The notes below the pieces were generated by a model. That model did no database searches. It had not been told where the DNA came from and was given only the letters and a program-made list of their open reading frames with translations. Shown one piece after another: positions 38,917 through 48,075 of a stretch of DNA of 64,000 bases. Position numbers and translations under genes: made by a program. The stretch covers positions 62,001-126,000 of the forward strand of contig JAGFCA010000020.1 of the NCBI GenBank assembly GCA_022394755.1, in the 5' to 3' direction. The DNA comes from Candidatus Poribacteria bacterium. Its GTDB lineage: Bacteria > Poribacteria > WGA-4E > WGA-3G. Positions within the stretch are counted from its first letter, which is position 1, and each line of letters begins with the position of its first letter.

Positions 38917-39632
38917 ATTTATCTCTTTTTAATTATTGAATGATAAATGATAATACCACAATTTAACAGGATTTTCAACGTTCAGGATGAATTAATATCC
39001 TATCAATGTGTTCTGTGTATTAATTTTGATTCTATCCGATATTTTTGTGTGGTTTGGATTTGAATAGATACGGTTTTGCTATAATGGGTTCACAGATATT
39101 TTCAGAGTAAGTATTCTTCTGTGATGTATAATAATTCCTATAAAGGCAGTAATAGTATGGACTAAAGACTGTTTTTGTTTTTTTCAGAATACTCTGATTT
39201 ACTCTGAATACTCTGAAAATTTAGAAATTATATCGAGTATGTAAAGTTATTGACATTAAAGCGCAAGAAGTATGTTCAGCGAATCAGGTTGGTTTTAAGA
39301 TCGGGGATCGGAATCCAGGAATCAACGGTATGAATGACATTTAGTCATTCCCCGGGTTGAATGCCATTTAGGAATTCACCGTCTATCGGGTTTGGGATAA
39401 TTAGAATTACCGAAATATTTTCTAAATCTTCATATGACATTCATACCGTATTTACATCTACAGAAAGAAGATAGGGCAATAAATATGGTTCATGCCAAAA
39501 ACTTTACATATCCGTACATTTTTTACATTGAGTAAAATTTTTACATTGAGTAAAATCCGGTGAGTTGGTAAACTATAGAGGACTTATTATCGTTATACAT
39601 TAAGGATTTTAAGTAAGTCAAGGAGAGATATT
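38917..39632. other. Intergenic region with short repeats
   Basis: 716 bp between divergent transcripts. Contents: three 'actctga' copies near 39187-39222, a 7-bp hairpin GAATGAC / GTCATTC (39332-39350) with a decayed copy just after, and an 18-bp tandem duplication at 39520-39555. Promoters of both neighbours must lie here, but none is obvious. No gene seen. Confidence 0.55.
39520..39555. repeat. 18-bp tandem repeat, two copies
   Basis: The unit TTTTTACATTGAGTAAAA occurs twice head to tail without mismatch, about 80 nt before the CsgG-like gene. Each unit contains TTTAC-like inverted ends (TTTTAC / GTAAAA), so it may be a pair of operator sites. Confidence 0.6.
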
Positions 39633-40880
39633 ATGGTGCGTGGTATTATTCGTTTATTTATATTAGTTTTCTCTATAAGTTTTTTATACGGAAATATAAC
39701 AGTTTGCTATTCAAATACGGAGGAGCAACACCCCTCAGCGAAAAGGGTAGGTGTCTTGTATTTTGAGGATAACAGTCGTTTTGATTCCTCAACTGGATGT
39801 GGATGTGTTCCTAATTTTATTGGAAGGATCTTCAGTACAAAGAAGATGTGGGATTTGGAAGTTGGATTTCAAACGATGCTTAATCGTAAACTTGCCGAAA
39901 CCGTAGTCTATGTGCCAGTTTCCCAGGATGAATTATTGGATGCGATGGCAGAGTTGACCATTCCTCGCCATAGATTGAAGAAATTAAATCAAGAACAACG
40001 TTCTGCGTTGGCAAAGCATCTGAATGCGGATATACTTGTATTAGGAGAGATAGAAAAGTTCTCACTTTCACGTATGAAAGCAAATGCCTCGCGTAGTTTG
40101 AGAGAGAGCGGACGAGAAGCCCCGTCTACATCAATAACTGCAAGTTATATGACAGGTGTAGGTGTTATGGGGTATCGACATCGGGCTCTTGTGAAACTTA
40201 ACATGGAGATTTATGATGATTCTGGTAATGAAATAGCAACTTTTCCAGTTACTTCAACGCGATATCATAGCCTTGCTGGAACACAAGTCTCAGGTTTCCA
40301 AGCAAGTGTAACTGAAACTGGTTCAGAAATGAGATTTGGACAGATGTCGGAAAAACATGGTAAAAACACACGTCCCATAGTAAAACCAACGCAACTAAAT
40401 AAAATAAAATTTGCTTCACCAGAATATGATACAACGCTTTTTGGAATGGTTACCAATGACGTGCTAATTAAAGTAGTTAAAGGTTTAAGAGATAGCTATG
40501 GTCCAAACTTTATTACTCCTTGGGAAGTAGAAGTTACCACTGAAGAGAATGAAAAAGAAGTAAAACAGGTTTCTGATAAACCGATAAAGATTACTTATGT
40601 TGATAGTGAGAATCCGGATTTGATATATATCAATGCTGGTTCAGCACGTGGATTAGCAATTAATCAGAAGTTTGCTGTTTTTACAGATGGAAAACCTATT
40701 CGTGATATTGACACAGGTGATATACTTGATTATATCCCTGTCAAAATTGCCATTGTATCGGTAATTGAAATCCGAAATGACAGACTTTCTATTGTTAAGG
40801 TTCTTGAAAAGAGTAGAGATATAAAGCGTGGAGATTTTTTGAAAGTGTTTACCACAGATGGAGTTGAAAAAGAAGAATAG
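39633..40880 (+). CDS. CsgG/LpoB-like exported protein
   Basis: 415-aa secreted protein with signal peptide (residues about 5-26). The N-terminal domain (KRVGVLYFEDNSRF) and the NADILVLGEIEKFSL segment resemble CsgG/LpoB-type periplasmic or outer-membrane assembly proteins. The C-terminal ~100 residues (INAGSARGLAINQKFAVF, VVE-type beta strands) look like a FlgT-like C-terminal fold. A Cys cluster TGCGCVPN lies near residue 55. No lipobox is evident. AAGGAGAG precedes ATG 39633. Fold assignment is moderate and the function open. Confidence 0.6.
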   Translation: MVRGIIRLFILVFSISFLYGNITVCYSNTEEQHPSAKRVGVLYFEDNSRFDSSTGCGCVPNFIGRIFSTKKMWDLEVGFQTMLNRKLAETVVYVPVSQDELLDAMAELTIPRHRLKKLNQEQRSALAKHLNADILVLGEIEKFSLSRMKANASRSLRESGREAPSTSITASYMTGVGVMGYRHRALVKLNMEIYDDSGNEIATFPVTSTRYHSLAGTQVSGFQASVTETGSEMRFGQMSEKHGKNTRPIVKPTQLNKIKFASPEYDTTLFGMVTNDVLIKVVKGLRDSYGPNFITPWEVEVTTEENEKEVKQVSDKPIKITYVDSENPDLIYINAGSARGLAINQKFAVFTDGKPIRDIDTGDILDYIPVKIAIVSVIEIRNDRLSIVKVLEKSRDIKRGDFLKVFTTDGVEKEE

Positions 40881-40895
40881 TGTAGGAGATGTCGT

Positions 40896-41960
40896 ATGAA
40901 ATGGAAGAATAATTTTGTTATGATGAACCGAGATCATACAGTTTTTAATACCTTATTTCATCTGCTAATAATTGCATTTTGTTCAATGACGATCTTTAGT
41001 TATGCTGACTCATCCAAGAAAATTAAAATTGGATTATCAATGGATTCGTTACGTGTGGAACGTTGGCAGAAGGATCGAGATATATTTATTAAAGAGGCAG
41101 AAAAACTGGGTGCAGAAGTCATTGTACAATCTGCGGATGGTGATGAAAGAAGACAGAATGAACAAGCAGAGAATCTTATTACGCAAGGTGTAGATGTACT
41201 TGTTGTGATACCGAAAGATAGTGTAGCTGCCTCGCAGATAGTGAAATCAGCACATGATGAAGGTATAAAGGTTATTGCTTATGATAGGTTAATTCGTGAG
41301 AGTAAACCGGATCTGTACATTTCTTTTGACAATGAACAGGTAGGTTATTTGCAAGCAGAATATATCCTTCGACATAAACCGAAAGGGAATTATTTCTTAC
41401 TTGGTGGTGCTCCGAGTGATAATAATGCTCAACTTCTTCGGAAGGGTCAACTCCGCGCATTACAACCGGCGATAGATAAAGGCGACATAAACTTAGTTGC
41501 CGATGGTAAACATTGGGCGGTTAATTGGGAGCCAAATGATGCTTTAATCAAGGCTGAACAGGTTTTAACGCTAACCAATAACCAGATAGATGCTGTTGTT
41601 GCTTCAAATGATGGAACAGCAGGCGGTGTGATTCAGGCACTTGAGGGACAGAAGTTGGCTGGAACCGTCCTTGTTTCTGGACAGGATGCTGAACTTGCTG
41701 CCTGTCAACGGATTGTTAAGGGTACACAGACCATGACGGTATATAAACCGATACGTCTGATTGCTAAGGAGGCTGCTATTGCGGCTGTGGCATTAGCAAA
41801 AGGAGAAACTATCGAAAAGGCGAAGCAGATAGTTAATAATGGAAAATTTGATGTTCCTTCTATCTTACTTACACCAATACAAGTGGATAAGGACAATCTT
41901 GATGAAGTCGTGATTAAGGATGGATTCCATTCTCGTGAAAAGGTTTATCAGACAAAGTGA
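40896..41960 (+). CDS. D-xylose-type ABC transporter substrate-binding protein (XylF-like)
   Basis: 354-aa periplasmic sugar-binding protein. A signal region (residues about 18-38) is followed by IKIGLSMDSLRVERWQKDRD, the XylF-type N-terminus, then SADGDERRQNEQAENLI, VIAYDRLI near 122 and ASNDGTAGGVIQAL near 230, which match XylF. AGGAG lies 7 nt before ATG 40896. The ATPase XylG and permease XylH are not next to it. It follows the CsgG-like gene by 15 nt. Confidence 0.88.
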   Translation: MKWKNNFVMMNRDHTVFNTLFHLLIIAFCSMTIFSYADSSKKIKIGLSMDSLRVERWQKDRDIFIKEAEKLGAEVIVQSADGDERRQNEQAENLITQGVDVLVVIPKDSVAASQIVKSAHDEGIKVIAYDRLIRESKPDLYISFDNEQVGYLQAEYILRHKPKGNYFLLGGAPSDNNAQLLRKGQLRALQPAIDKGDINLVADGKHWAVNWEPNDALIKAEQVLTLTNNQIDAVVASNDGTAGGVIQALEGQKLAGTVLVSGQDAELAACQRIVKGTQTMTVYKPIRLIAKEAAIAAVALAKGETIEKAKQIVNNGKFDVPSILLTPIQVDKDNLDEVVIKDGFHSREKVYQTK

Positions 41961-41978
41961 TGTGTCTTTTAATTAAAT

Positions 41979-42617
41979 ATGAAAAAAATATACTCAGGTC
42001 TAATTTTACTGTTATTAATTCATGTATTTACCATCAGTGGATGTGGTAGTGATGATGGGGAACCGGATAAGGAGATAATTGAGCCTGTTACACCACAACC
42101 TGAGGTAATACCTACCGAATTACTTGGTACATGGCGTGTTATTTCTCTCAATGACGGTCTTCCTTTAGCCTTTATAAACGCTGAGGAACCAGATATAGAA
42201 GATAGACCAAAAGAAGAAATATCGGTATTTACTTACAGTTTTCAGGAGGATGGAACTTGGATGGTGAACGTGGAATTTGAGATGTTCGATTTTCCAGAAG
42301 ATCCGAATAGAGGTGATATTGATAAAGCAGGTAGGATTGAAGTGTCTGGGATATGGTCTGGAAGCTATAGTATTAACAATTCTGTCTTATCGTTGATTAC
42401 ATTAGAACAAGATTTAAAGATAATTTCGAGACCACCTGAATTCTTGGATGGGTTTGCTGAAGGTGGAGAGAATGCAGCAAAAGAAGATTTGATGGATAAG
42501 TTCAATATGCATTTACTTAATGCATTTGAAAAGACTAATTTTACTGTGACGGATGGGACACTTACTCTTGAAGCAACGGGTTCAGGGGAATCGAAATTGG
42601 TTCTTGAGAAAGAGTGA
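41979..42617 (+). CDS. Hypothetical lipoprotein
   Basis: 212-aa lipoprotein with lipobox ISGC (residue 22) and an acidic start GSDDGEPDKE. The body (ELLGTWRVISLNDG, ... DGTWMVNVEFEMFD, ... LTLEATGSGESKLVLEKE) has the layout of lipocalin-like small barrels. It is 18 nt after the XylF-like gene and the last gene before a strong terminator. Function unknown. Confidence 0.75.
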   Translation: MKKIYSGLILLLLIHVFTISGCGSDDGEPDKEIIEPVTPQPEVIPTELLGTWRVISLNDGLPLAFINAEEPDIEDRPKEEISVFTYSFQEDGTWMVNVEFEMFDFPEDPNRGDIDKAGRIEVSGIWSGSYSINNSVLSLITLEQDLKIISRPPEFLDGFAEGGENAAKEDLMDKFNMHLLNAFEKTNFTVTDGTLTLEATGSGESKLVLEKE

Positions 42618-42646
42618 ATATCTGGCTAAGTAGGAGTTATACGTAG

Positions 42647-42677
42647 AAAGGCATCGGATGGGGAATCCGATGCCTTT
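42647..42677. terminator. Bidirectional terminator between convergent genes
   Basis: A 13-bp stem (AAAGGCATCGGAT / ATCCGATGCCTTT) with 5-nt loop is followed by T-runs on both strands. It ends the XylF-like transcript and the haem locus ending with the ferritin-like gene. Confidence 0.9.
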
Positions 42678-42699
42678 TTAGTTTTATAAGAACGAACTT

Positions 42700-43155
42700 C
42701 TACTCGTATTCCTTAAGGAAACCTTTAAACTCTCTCCGATGTGTTTCTTCGTCAGCCAAAAGTCTGATACAGAGGTCTTGTGTGACGTAGTCTATGCCAT
42801 CACATAGGCGTATGATTTTGTTGTATTGGTCAATAGCGCTGTTTTCAGCTTCAATTACGCCATGAATAGCTGCTGCGACATCAGTAGTAATTTCAGGTGG
42901 TTGTAAGGAAGCCTGTCTTGGTTTAAAATCGTATGAACCGGGAACACGTCCGCCTATCTCTTTTATACGTGCAGCAAGTTGCTGTGCATGACCAATTTCT
43001 GTTTGAATATCAGCTGCCAAAGATTTCTTAATCTCTTCCGCTCGGATTCCATCCAAATCAACGGATATTGCCAAAAAATTAATTGTTGCTTCTAATTCTA
43101 ACCAATATACTTTAATTAGTTCCTCTATGATAGTATCTATTTTTACTTGTTCCAT
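42700..43155 (-). CDS. Ferritin-like diiron protein
   Basis: 151-aa four-helix protein with ferritin-type metal ligands: E20/E22 in helix 1, E53-x-x-H56 in helix 2, E102/E104 in helix 3 and E136-x-x-H139 in helix 4. It looks like a bacterioferritin or Dps-like 'ferritin-like domain' protein rather than a full ferritin. Placed at the end of the haem uptake locus, it fits storage or handling of the released iron. Confidence 0.8.
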   Translation of the reverse strand: MEQVKIDTIIEELIKVYWLELEATINFLAISVDLDGIRAEEIKKSLAADIQTEIGHAQQLAARIKEIGGRVPGSYDFKPRQASLQPPEITTDVAAAIHGVIEAENSAIDQYNKIIRLCDGIDYVTQDLCIRLLADEETHRREFKGFLKEYE

Positions 43156-43241
43156 GCTGTCTCCAATTTTAATATGTTGAATGTTCGCAAATCAATCATC
43201 TATAGAATCAACAAATCTAAAGATGATTACAGTGAATGAAT

Positions 43242-44012
43242 CTATAGACAATTAAGATTCGGCATTACCCATGGATATCCATCAGGATGCTTTAGAATAT
43301 TAAACGATATATCATAGGTATTGGTTAACATATTTTTATTAAATACTTCTTTAGGTGGACCATGTGTAATAGAAATGCCATTTTTCAACATCAATATTTG
43401 ATCAGCATACATTGAAGCGAGGTTTAGATCGTGTATTGCGGTAATTACGGTCTTCCCTTGTTCACAGATCATTTTACATAGGTTTAATATTTGTACTTGG
43501 TGTTTTGGATCAAGATGATTCGTTGGTTCATCCAATAAGAATAATCCCGGTGCTTGTGCGAGAATTCGAGCTATGTCAATACGTCCTGCCTCGCCACCAG
43601 ATAAGGTTGGATAAAGCCTGTTTTCAAACATATCGGCTTCAACCCGTTTTAATGATTTTCGTGCGATTCCGATATCAGCATCAGCCTCTTTTGTACCATT
43701 TAAATATGGGTATCGTCCAAATAATACTATTTCTAAAGAAGTGAATGGAAAATTCACATCTCTTTGTTGCTGTAAATATGCTCTGAGTCGTGCAAGCTCT
43801 GTGGATTGATAACTATCTATTGGTTTTCCAAAAAAGCGAATTTCACCACTTGTTGGCTTAAGTTCACCTGAGATTAGTCGTAAGAGTGTTGATTTGCCAG
43901 CCCCATTTGGTCCAATAAATCCCCAAAAGGCGCCGTTTTTTATTGAAAGGTTAATGTTTCGGACCAACCATTTTCCATTGACCTTGTAACCGACATTTTC
44001 CAGTTCGAGCAT
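43242..44012 (-). CDS. hmuV: Haem ABC transporter ATP-binding protein
   Basis: 256-aa ATPase of the FepC/HmuV type. Walker A GPNGAGKST (34-42), signature LSGGE (137-141), Walker B LFLLDEPT (157-164) and the D-loop NHLD follow in order. ATG 44012 has GAGGTG 4-5 nt upstream; a TTG at 44024 is less likely. Follows the permease hmuU with a 50-nt gap. Confidence 0.92.
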   Translation of the reverse strand: MLELENVGYKVNGKWLVRNINLSIKNGAFWGFIGPNGAGKSTLLRLISGELKPTSGEIRFFGKPIDSYQSTELARLRAYLQQQRDVNFPFTSLEIVLFGRYPYLNGTKEADADIGIARKSLKRVEADMFENRLYPTLSGGEAGRIDIARILAQAPGLFLLDEPTNHLDPKHQVQILNLCKMICEQGKTVITAIHDLNLASMYADQILMLKNGISITHGPPKEVFNKNMLTNTYDISFNILKHPDGYPWVMPNLNCL

Positions 44013-44062
44013 GAAACACCTCAATGTAGTAAATAAAAATAGACCTAATAACAGCTATTCAT

Positions 44063-45094
44063 CTAAAGGAAAATCTGTCGTTTGAATCTGATTAGAAGCC
44101 ATAAGAAGAAAGGTCCACCAAGTAGTGCGGTAACAATGCCAACCGGTAATTCAGCGGGGACTACAATTGTTCGAGAAAACAGGTCGGCGAAAATCAATAG
44201 AATTGCACCACCAAGTGCGGAACCTGGTAAGACAAATCGATGATCTGCCCCTCCCATAAGCCGTAAAAGGTGAGGTACAACAAGTCCAACAAACCCAATT
44301 CCACCAGCAGCGGAAACCGCTGCTCCAACAGTTAAAGCAACACCGAAAACTGATACCCGTTTTATTGATTCTGTGGGAACAGCAAGATGGTATGCTTCAG
44401 ATTCACCAAGGTTTAAGGTGTTGAGTGCCAAACCTTGTCGTAATAATAAGAATAACCCAATCATTCCTATCGGTAGAGTTACTAATAGAACTGTCCATGT
44501 TGCTCCGCCAAATCCTCCAAGTAGCCAGAAAGTAAGACTCCTGAGTTGTTCATCGTCGGCAAGGAAGGTCATTAACCCGATGCCTGCCCCTGCGAGACTG
44601 TTGAGCGCAATCCCTGCTAACAGTAAGGTTACAGTATGGACTTTCCCTTGTATTTCTGATACTTTCCAGACTGCTAAGGTTACAAACATACCACACACAA
44701 AAGCTGCGATAGGGAGTCCCCATATTCCAATTTTCCCACCACCGACCAAAACTATCCATATTGAAGCACCTAAACCAGCACCGGCTGTTATTCCGATGAG
44801 ACCAGGATCTGCGAGTGGATTACGAAAGATACCTTGGAGAGTAGTTCCTGAAATAGCCAACATAGAACCAACAAGTGCTGCTAACAATACGCGTGGAAAC
44901 CGTACGTATAGCAAGATTGGGAAAGCTTCCTCTTTAAAGAGAAGTATTCTTGGTATTTTCCATGGTAATATACGGTACGCTCCAATTCCTGCTGCAACAC
45001 AAATTGATGCTGGGAGTAAGATTGTGAGTATTAAGAGTAATTTTGTACGTTTTTGCATATTAACGGACTGTTTATATTTATTTTTCTTCTTCAC
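44063..45094 (-). CDS. hmuU: Haem ABC transporter permease (FecCD family)
   Basis: 343-aa inner-membrane permease with about nine to ten spans and FecCD hallmarks: GTTLQGIFRNPLADPGLIGI near residue 86, GFVGLVVPHLLRLMGGADHR near 275. GTG 45094 lies inside the end of hmuT, overlapping 17 bp, which suggests coupled translation; ATG 45058 is an alternative. Confidence 0.92.
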   Translation of the reverse strand: MKKKNKYKQSVNMQKRTKLLLILTILLPASICVAAGIGAYRILPWKIPRILLFKEEAFPILLYVRFPRVLLAALVGSMLAISGTTLQGIFRNPLADPGLIGITAGAGLGASIWIVLVGGGKIGIWGLPIAAFVCGMFVTLAVWKVSEIQGKVHTVTLLLAGIALNSLAGAGIGLMTFLADDEQLRSLTFWLLGGFGGATWTVLLVTLPIGMIGLFLLLRQGLALNTLNLGESEAYHLAVPTESIKRVSVFGVALTVGAAVSAAGGIGFVGLVVPHLLRLMGGADHRFVLPGSALGGAILLIFADLFSRTIVVPAELPVGIVTALLGGPFFLWLLIRFKRQIFL

Positions 45095-46040
45095 CTTCGG
45101 CTATGAAAGTTCCGGTTTCCTCATGTATTCCTCGGAATAAATCAAGAGCTGCCTTACCACTTCGAGGTCCAAACCCGGATAAATACTGTCCTGACATTGC
45201 TACCACACGCTTATTTTTCCCGGCAGGTGTATGTGCTAATCCAGATAATTTTAGTAACCCTTCCACTCCACCAACTGATTCTAAACCAGTTGTGAATAAT
45301 ACATACACATCTGGTTGTGCTGCAATTACCGCTTCAGCAGTCATAGGTTTGTTGCCAGTAATGTTACCTGCAGCGTTTTCTGCACCAACTATTTCTAACA
45401 TTGCTGCTTGAGCAGTTTCTTTTCCTAACACTAATGTAGTTTGCGTTCCACGTAGATATAAAAAGAGTGCTTTCTTCTTAGTTTTTTCTTTTCTTGATGC
45501 GAGTTTTGTATTTAATTTTTTTATATCTGTTTCCAATGTTATCACTAACTCTTTAGCAATGTCCTTTTTTCCTACAGCTTTACCGATGGTAAGTAATCTC
45601 TTTTTAGCTGTCTCAAAATCCCGAGGTTCCTTAAGCAATAATACAGTTACATTTGCCATACGGAGTTGATTAACAACTTGTGGTGGTTTGATATCCTCCC
45701 TACCAATGACTAATGTTGGTTTCAAAGATAAGATTCCTTCAATATTAAGTCCATACTGGTATCCAACACTTGGTAGTTTTTCTTTTACACCTTTTGGATA
45801 CGTTGATGAAGCATCGCAGCCAACGACTTTTTCACCGACACCTAATGCAAAAAGAATCTCTGTTGTACTACCATTTAGACTTACTATACGATCAGAAGAA
45901 TCAATAACGATAGTCTTGTCCTCTGCATCTGACACCTCAAGTGTATCTGCAACAACGATACAAAGTACAAGTGTAAATAGAATGTAAATGAAAACAGTTA
46001 ATAACCATACTTTGAATAAATCAGATTTTATTATATCCAT
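45078..46040 (-). CDS. hmuT: Haem ABC transporter substrate-binding protein
   Basis: 320-aa periplasmic haem-binding protein, HmuT/BtuF class. It has a signal region (residues about 10-31), then RIVSLNGSTTEILFALGVGEKVVG, GREDIKPPQVVNQLR and GKAVGKKDIAKEL, typical of HmuT. ATG 46040 has AAGGAA upstream. First gene of the hmuTUV importer set. Confidence 0.9.
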   Translation of the reverse strand: MDIIKSDLFKVWLLTVFIYILFTLVLCIVVADTLEVSDAEDKTIVIDSSDRIVSLNGSTTEILFALGVGEKVVGCDASSTYPKGVKEKLPSVGYQYGLNIEGILSLKPTLVIGREDIKPPQVVNQLRMANVTVLLLKEPRDFETAKKRLLTIGKAVGKKDIAKELVITLETDIKKLNTKLASRKEKTKKKALFLYLRGTQTTLVLGKETAQAAMLEIVGAENAAGNITGNKPMTAEAVIAAQPDVYVLFTTGLESVGGVEGLLKLSGLAHTPAGKNKRVVAMSGQYLSGFGPRSGKAALDLFRGIHEETGTFIAEGEEEK

Positions 46041-46105
46041 TGTAATTCCTTTTGAAGATGATTGATTGGATATGGAACCGTATTAATTAAGGAGATTTGA
46101 TGCGT

Positions 46106-46125
46106 CAATATGCTAAAGCATATTG
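46106..46125. promoter_or_regulatory. 20-bp palindrome upstream of hmuT
   Basis: Perfect inverted repeat CAATATGCT-AA-AGCATATTG, about 66 bp before the hmuT start in a 207-bp gap. It is unlike the Fur-like boxes of this window. Could be an operator or a weak hairpin. Confidence 0.4.
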
Positions 46126-46247
46126 TCTTATACAAGTTTCATATCCAACCCTTCATGAACTCATTGTTCAGCTATTCTGTATATACGAAGTAAAAACCTG
46201 TGCTTCATCTTTCTAACATAAATGTGTTAATCGCTAAATGGATTAAT

Positions 46248-46934
46248 TTAAAAGTTCCGACTTCCATCCGATTGATGCACATAATCCAATGTGACAAATC
46301 CGCTGTCCTCTTTATTTTCATTGTCTTTATAATATCCAACGAAGCGAAGTTTCGCGTATGTTCCATCTGCAGCTTTAATTACAAACACTCGATCCTCAAG
46401 TGGTAATATCCAGTGTGTAGGTGGTCCAGTGTAAACATACCATCCCTTCTCACTCTGTGGTACGATAGCGAGGGTGTCTTCTGAGTCGGAACGGTATCCA
46501 TTTTCAGGGGCAATTGTTATATCTTCAAATGTAGTCTCTGTAAGCATGACAACACTTCCCATCCCTGGACCACTGACTCCACCATTTAATTTAACCTGTG
46601 TTAGTTTAAAACCGATATCCCACTCTATCGAATTGAGTGGATCTTTAATATCTACGATATCTCCTGTTTCAAAAGAGAAGTATACCCATTGTTCCCTACT
46701 GGTTGCATCAACGGTTAATGTAATAGTCTCTAAACCAATTTGATCAACCAAGGGATCATTATTCTCTGAGGTGCCAGGAATTTGGTTTGTTTCATCGGTC
46801 ATCTGTGAATCTATAAGTACTTGTTCAAGACCTTCATTATCAGTAGCCCTGCAACTAAAGATGATGAATATACCCAAAAATAACATTATCCAAACAACAA
46901 TTCGCCAAGTAATGTAATCTCTTATTATATCCAT
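46248..46934 (-). CDS. HmuY-family haem-binding lipoprotein, copy 1
   Basis: 228-aa HmuY-like protein. HmuY proteins capture haem at the surface and pass it to a TonB receptor. The core repeats family features: TVDATSREQWVYFSFETGDIV, WDIGFKLTQVKLNGGVSGPG, and GWYVYTGPPTHWILPLEDRVFVIKAADGTYAKLRFVGYY in strand order. A likely lipobox is at IFSC near residue 28. ATG 46934 has GAGG upstream; the open frame from TTG 46958 is less likely. Confidence 0.85.
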   Translation of the reverse strand: MDIIRDYITWRIVVWIMLFLGIFIIFSCRATDNEGLEQVLIDSQMTDETNQIPGTSENNDPLVDQIGLETITLTVDATSREQWVYFSFETGDIVDIKDPLNSIEWDIGFKLTQVKLNGGVSGPGMGSVVMLTETTFEDITIAPENGYRSDSEDTLAIVPQSEKGWYVYTGPPTHWILPLEDRVFVIKAADGTYAKLRFVGYYKDNENKEDSGFVTLDYVHQSDGSRNF

Positions 46935-46979
46935 GATTAAATATCCTCTTATTGACAATTTTAGACTGTCAAATTAAAA

Positions 46980-47210
46980 TTAGACTTTAGGTAAGACTTC
47001 AAGATCTTCCAAATTAATCTCTTCGTTATTAGGTTTGTTTGCTTTCCGTAGAATCTTGATAGCGTCAAACAATACACTCGTAAGCTGAGAAAATTCTTCC
47101 GGTTCCATAGTAATATCTAAGGATCGAAATCTTACGTGAATATGACCTTCAAGACATGTATATACTGCACAGATTTCGTCATGTGATAGGTATTTTGTTA
47201 TCTGCCCCAT
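46980..47210 (-). CDS. Small uncharacterised protein of the haem locus (76 aa)
   Basis: Starts MGQITKYLSHDEICAVYTC with an excellent AGGAGG site before ATG 47210 (frame open to 47267). It has a central H-I-H-V-R-F motif and an acidic C-terminus, with no signal peptide, so it is cytoplasmic. The two Cys and the HIH could bind metal or haem, but this is only a guess. It lies between two HmuY genes on the same strand. Confidence 0.65.
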   Translation of the reverse strand: MGQITKYLSHDEICAVYTCLEGHIHVRFRSLDITMEPEEFSQLTSVLFDAIKILRKANKPNNEEINLEDLEVLPKV

Positions 47211-47293
47211 AACTTCCTCCTGTTTACACGATAAGTTGTTAATAAGATAATTCGTTAATTTTCTCAATTTAAACTAATGTAAGACATAATTGA

Positions 47294-47328
47294 TATATGC
47301 GAGGATTTTGAGTTATTCCTCGCATATA
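47294..47328 (-). terminator. Hairpin after HmuY copy 2
   Basis: 12-bp perfect stem TATATGCGAGGA / TCCTCGCATATA with an 11-nt loop, 9 nt after the HmuY stop. The following bases are not T-rich, so it may be an attenuating or mRNA-stabilising hairpin rather than a full terminator. Confidence 0.6.
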
Positions 47329-47336
47329 AATGTTTA

Positions 47337-47981
47337 TCAATTCTTCTTTACTTCAGCCCAAGTGATAGTTAGCTTTTTTATAGCGTTTACACTTGCTGGA
47401 GGCGAATTAATAAAAAATCGAGTTCCATTATTCTGCAAGACATATTCAAAACTGATATGTCCAGATCCTTCTTTCGCATCATTATTCTCATAATATCCGA
47501 TAAAACGGAGCTTTGCATAATTGCCTTTAGCAGTCCGTAATATATAGATTTTTTCATTTACTAAAATCCAGTGATTTGGTGGTCCAGTATAGGTATACCA
47601 CCCATCACCACGCGCAAATGTAGGAATCTGATCGGTATCAGAGACATAGTCTCCCTTTGGGGCTTCATCAATATTATCAAAGGATGTTTCAGTCAATATC
47701 AATGTAGCGGAATCTCCAGGACCACTAACACCACCATTTGTAATGATAGCAGTCCTTTTAAATCCGATATCCCACTTGATGGAGGTTGTTTGATCTTTGA
47801 TGTCAACAACATCTGATTCAGACAGGCTAAAATATACCCATTTCTCTCGATCAGTTGCATCAACAGTTAAAGATTTGTGGTTAATTTCAGCATTTACATT
47901 TAATTGTGAAATACTGAATGTTAAGATAAAAAGAGTGGTTGTACTAAGAATGAAGTTGTGTATGTACATTAACCTTTTCAT
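47337..47981 (-). CDS. HmuY-family haem-binding protein, copy 2
   Basis: 214-aa paralogue of the HmuY at 46248, sharing VDATDREKWVYFSLSESDVV, WDIGFKRTAIITNGGVSGPG and YTGPPNHWILVNEKIYILRT. Here the N-terminus is a standard signal peptide (residues about 5-30) without lipobox, so it may be secreted rather than lipidated. The frame is open to 48149, but ATG 47981 has AAGGAG and gives the proper signal peptide. It follows the TonB receptor by 94 nt. Confidence 0.87.
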   Translation of the reverse strand: MKRLMYIHNFILSTTTLFILTFSISQLNVNAEINHKSLTVDATDREKWVYFSLSESDVVDIKDQTTSIKWDIGFKRTAIITNGGVSGPGDSATLILTETSFDNIDEAPKGDYVSDTDQIPTFARGDGWYTYTGPPNHWILVNEKIYILRTAKGNYAKLRFIGYYENNDAKEGSGHISFEYVLQNNGTRFFINSPPASVNAIKKLTITWAEVKKN

Positions 47982-48075
47982 CAAGTTGCTCCTTTTGTGT
48001 ATAGACGAATAACAGTTGATTGTAGTTTTTCGTCTTATTATCGAAAGGTACGCCATGACACGTCCTTCCGAAGTC

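Noticed and set aside
39187-39222. CRISPR-like short repeats
   Set aside because: Only three 7-bp 'actctga' copies with no regular spacers; no cas genes anywhere in the window.
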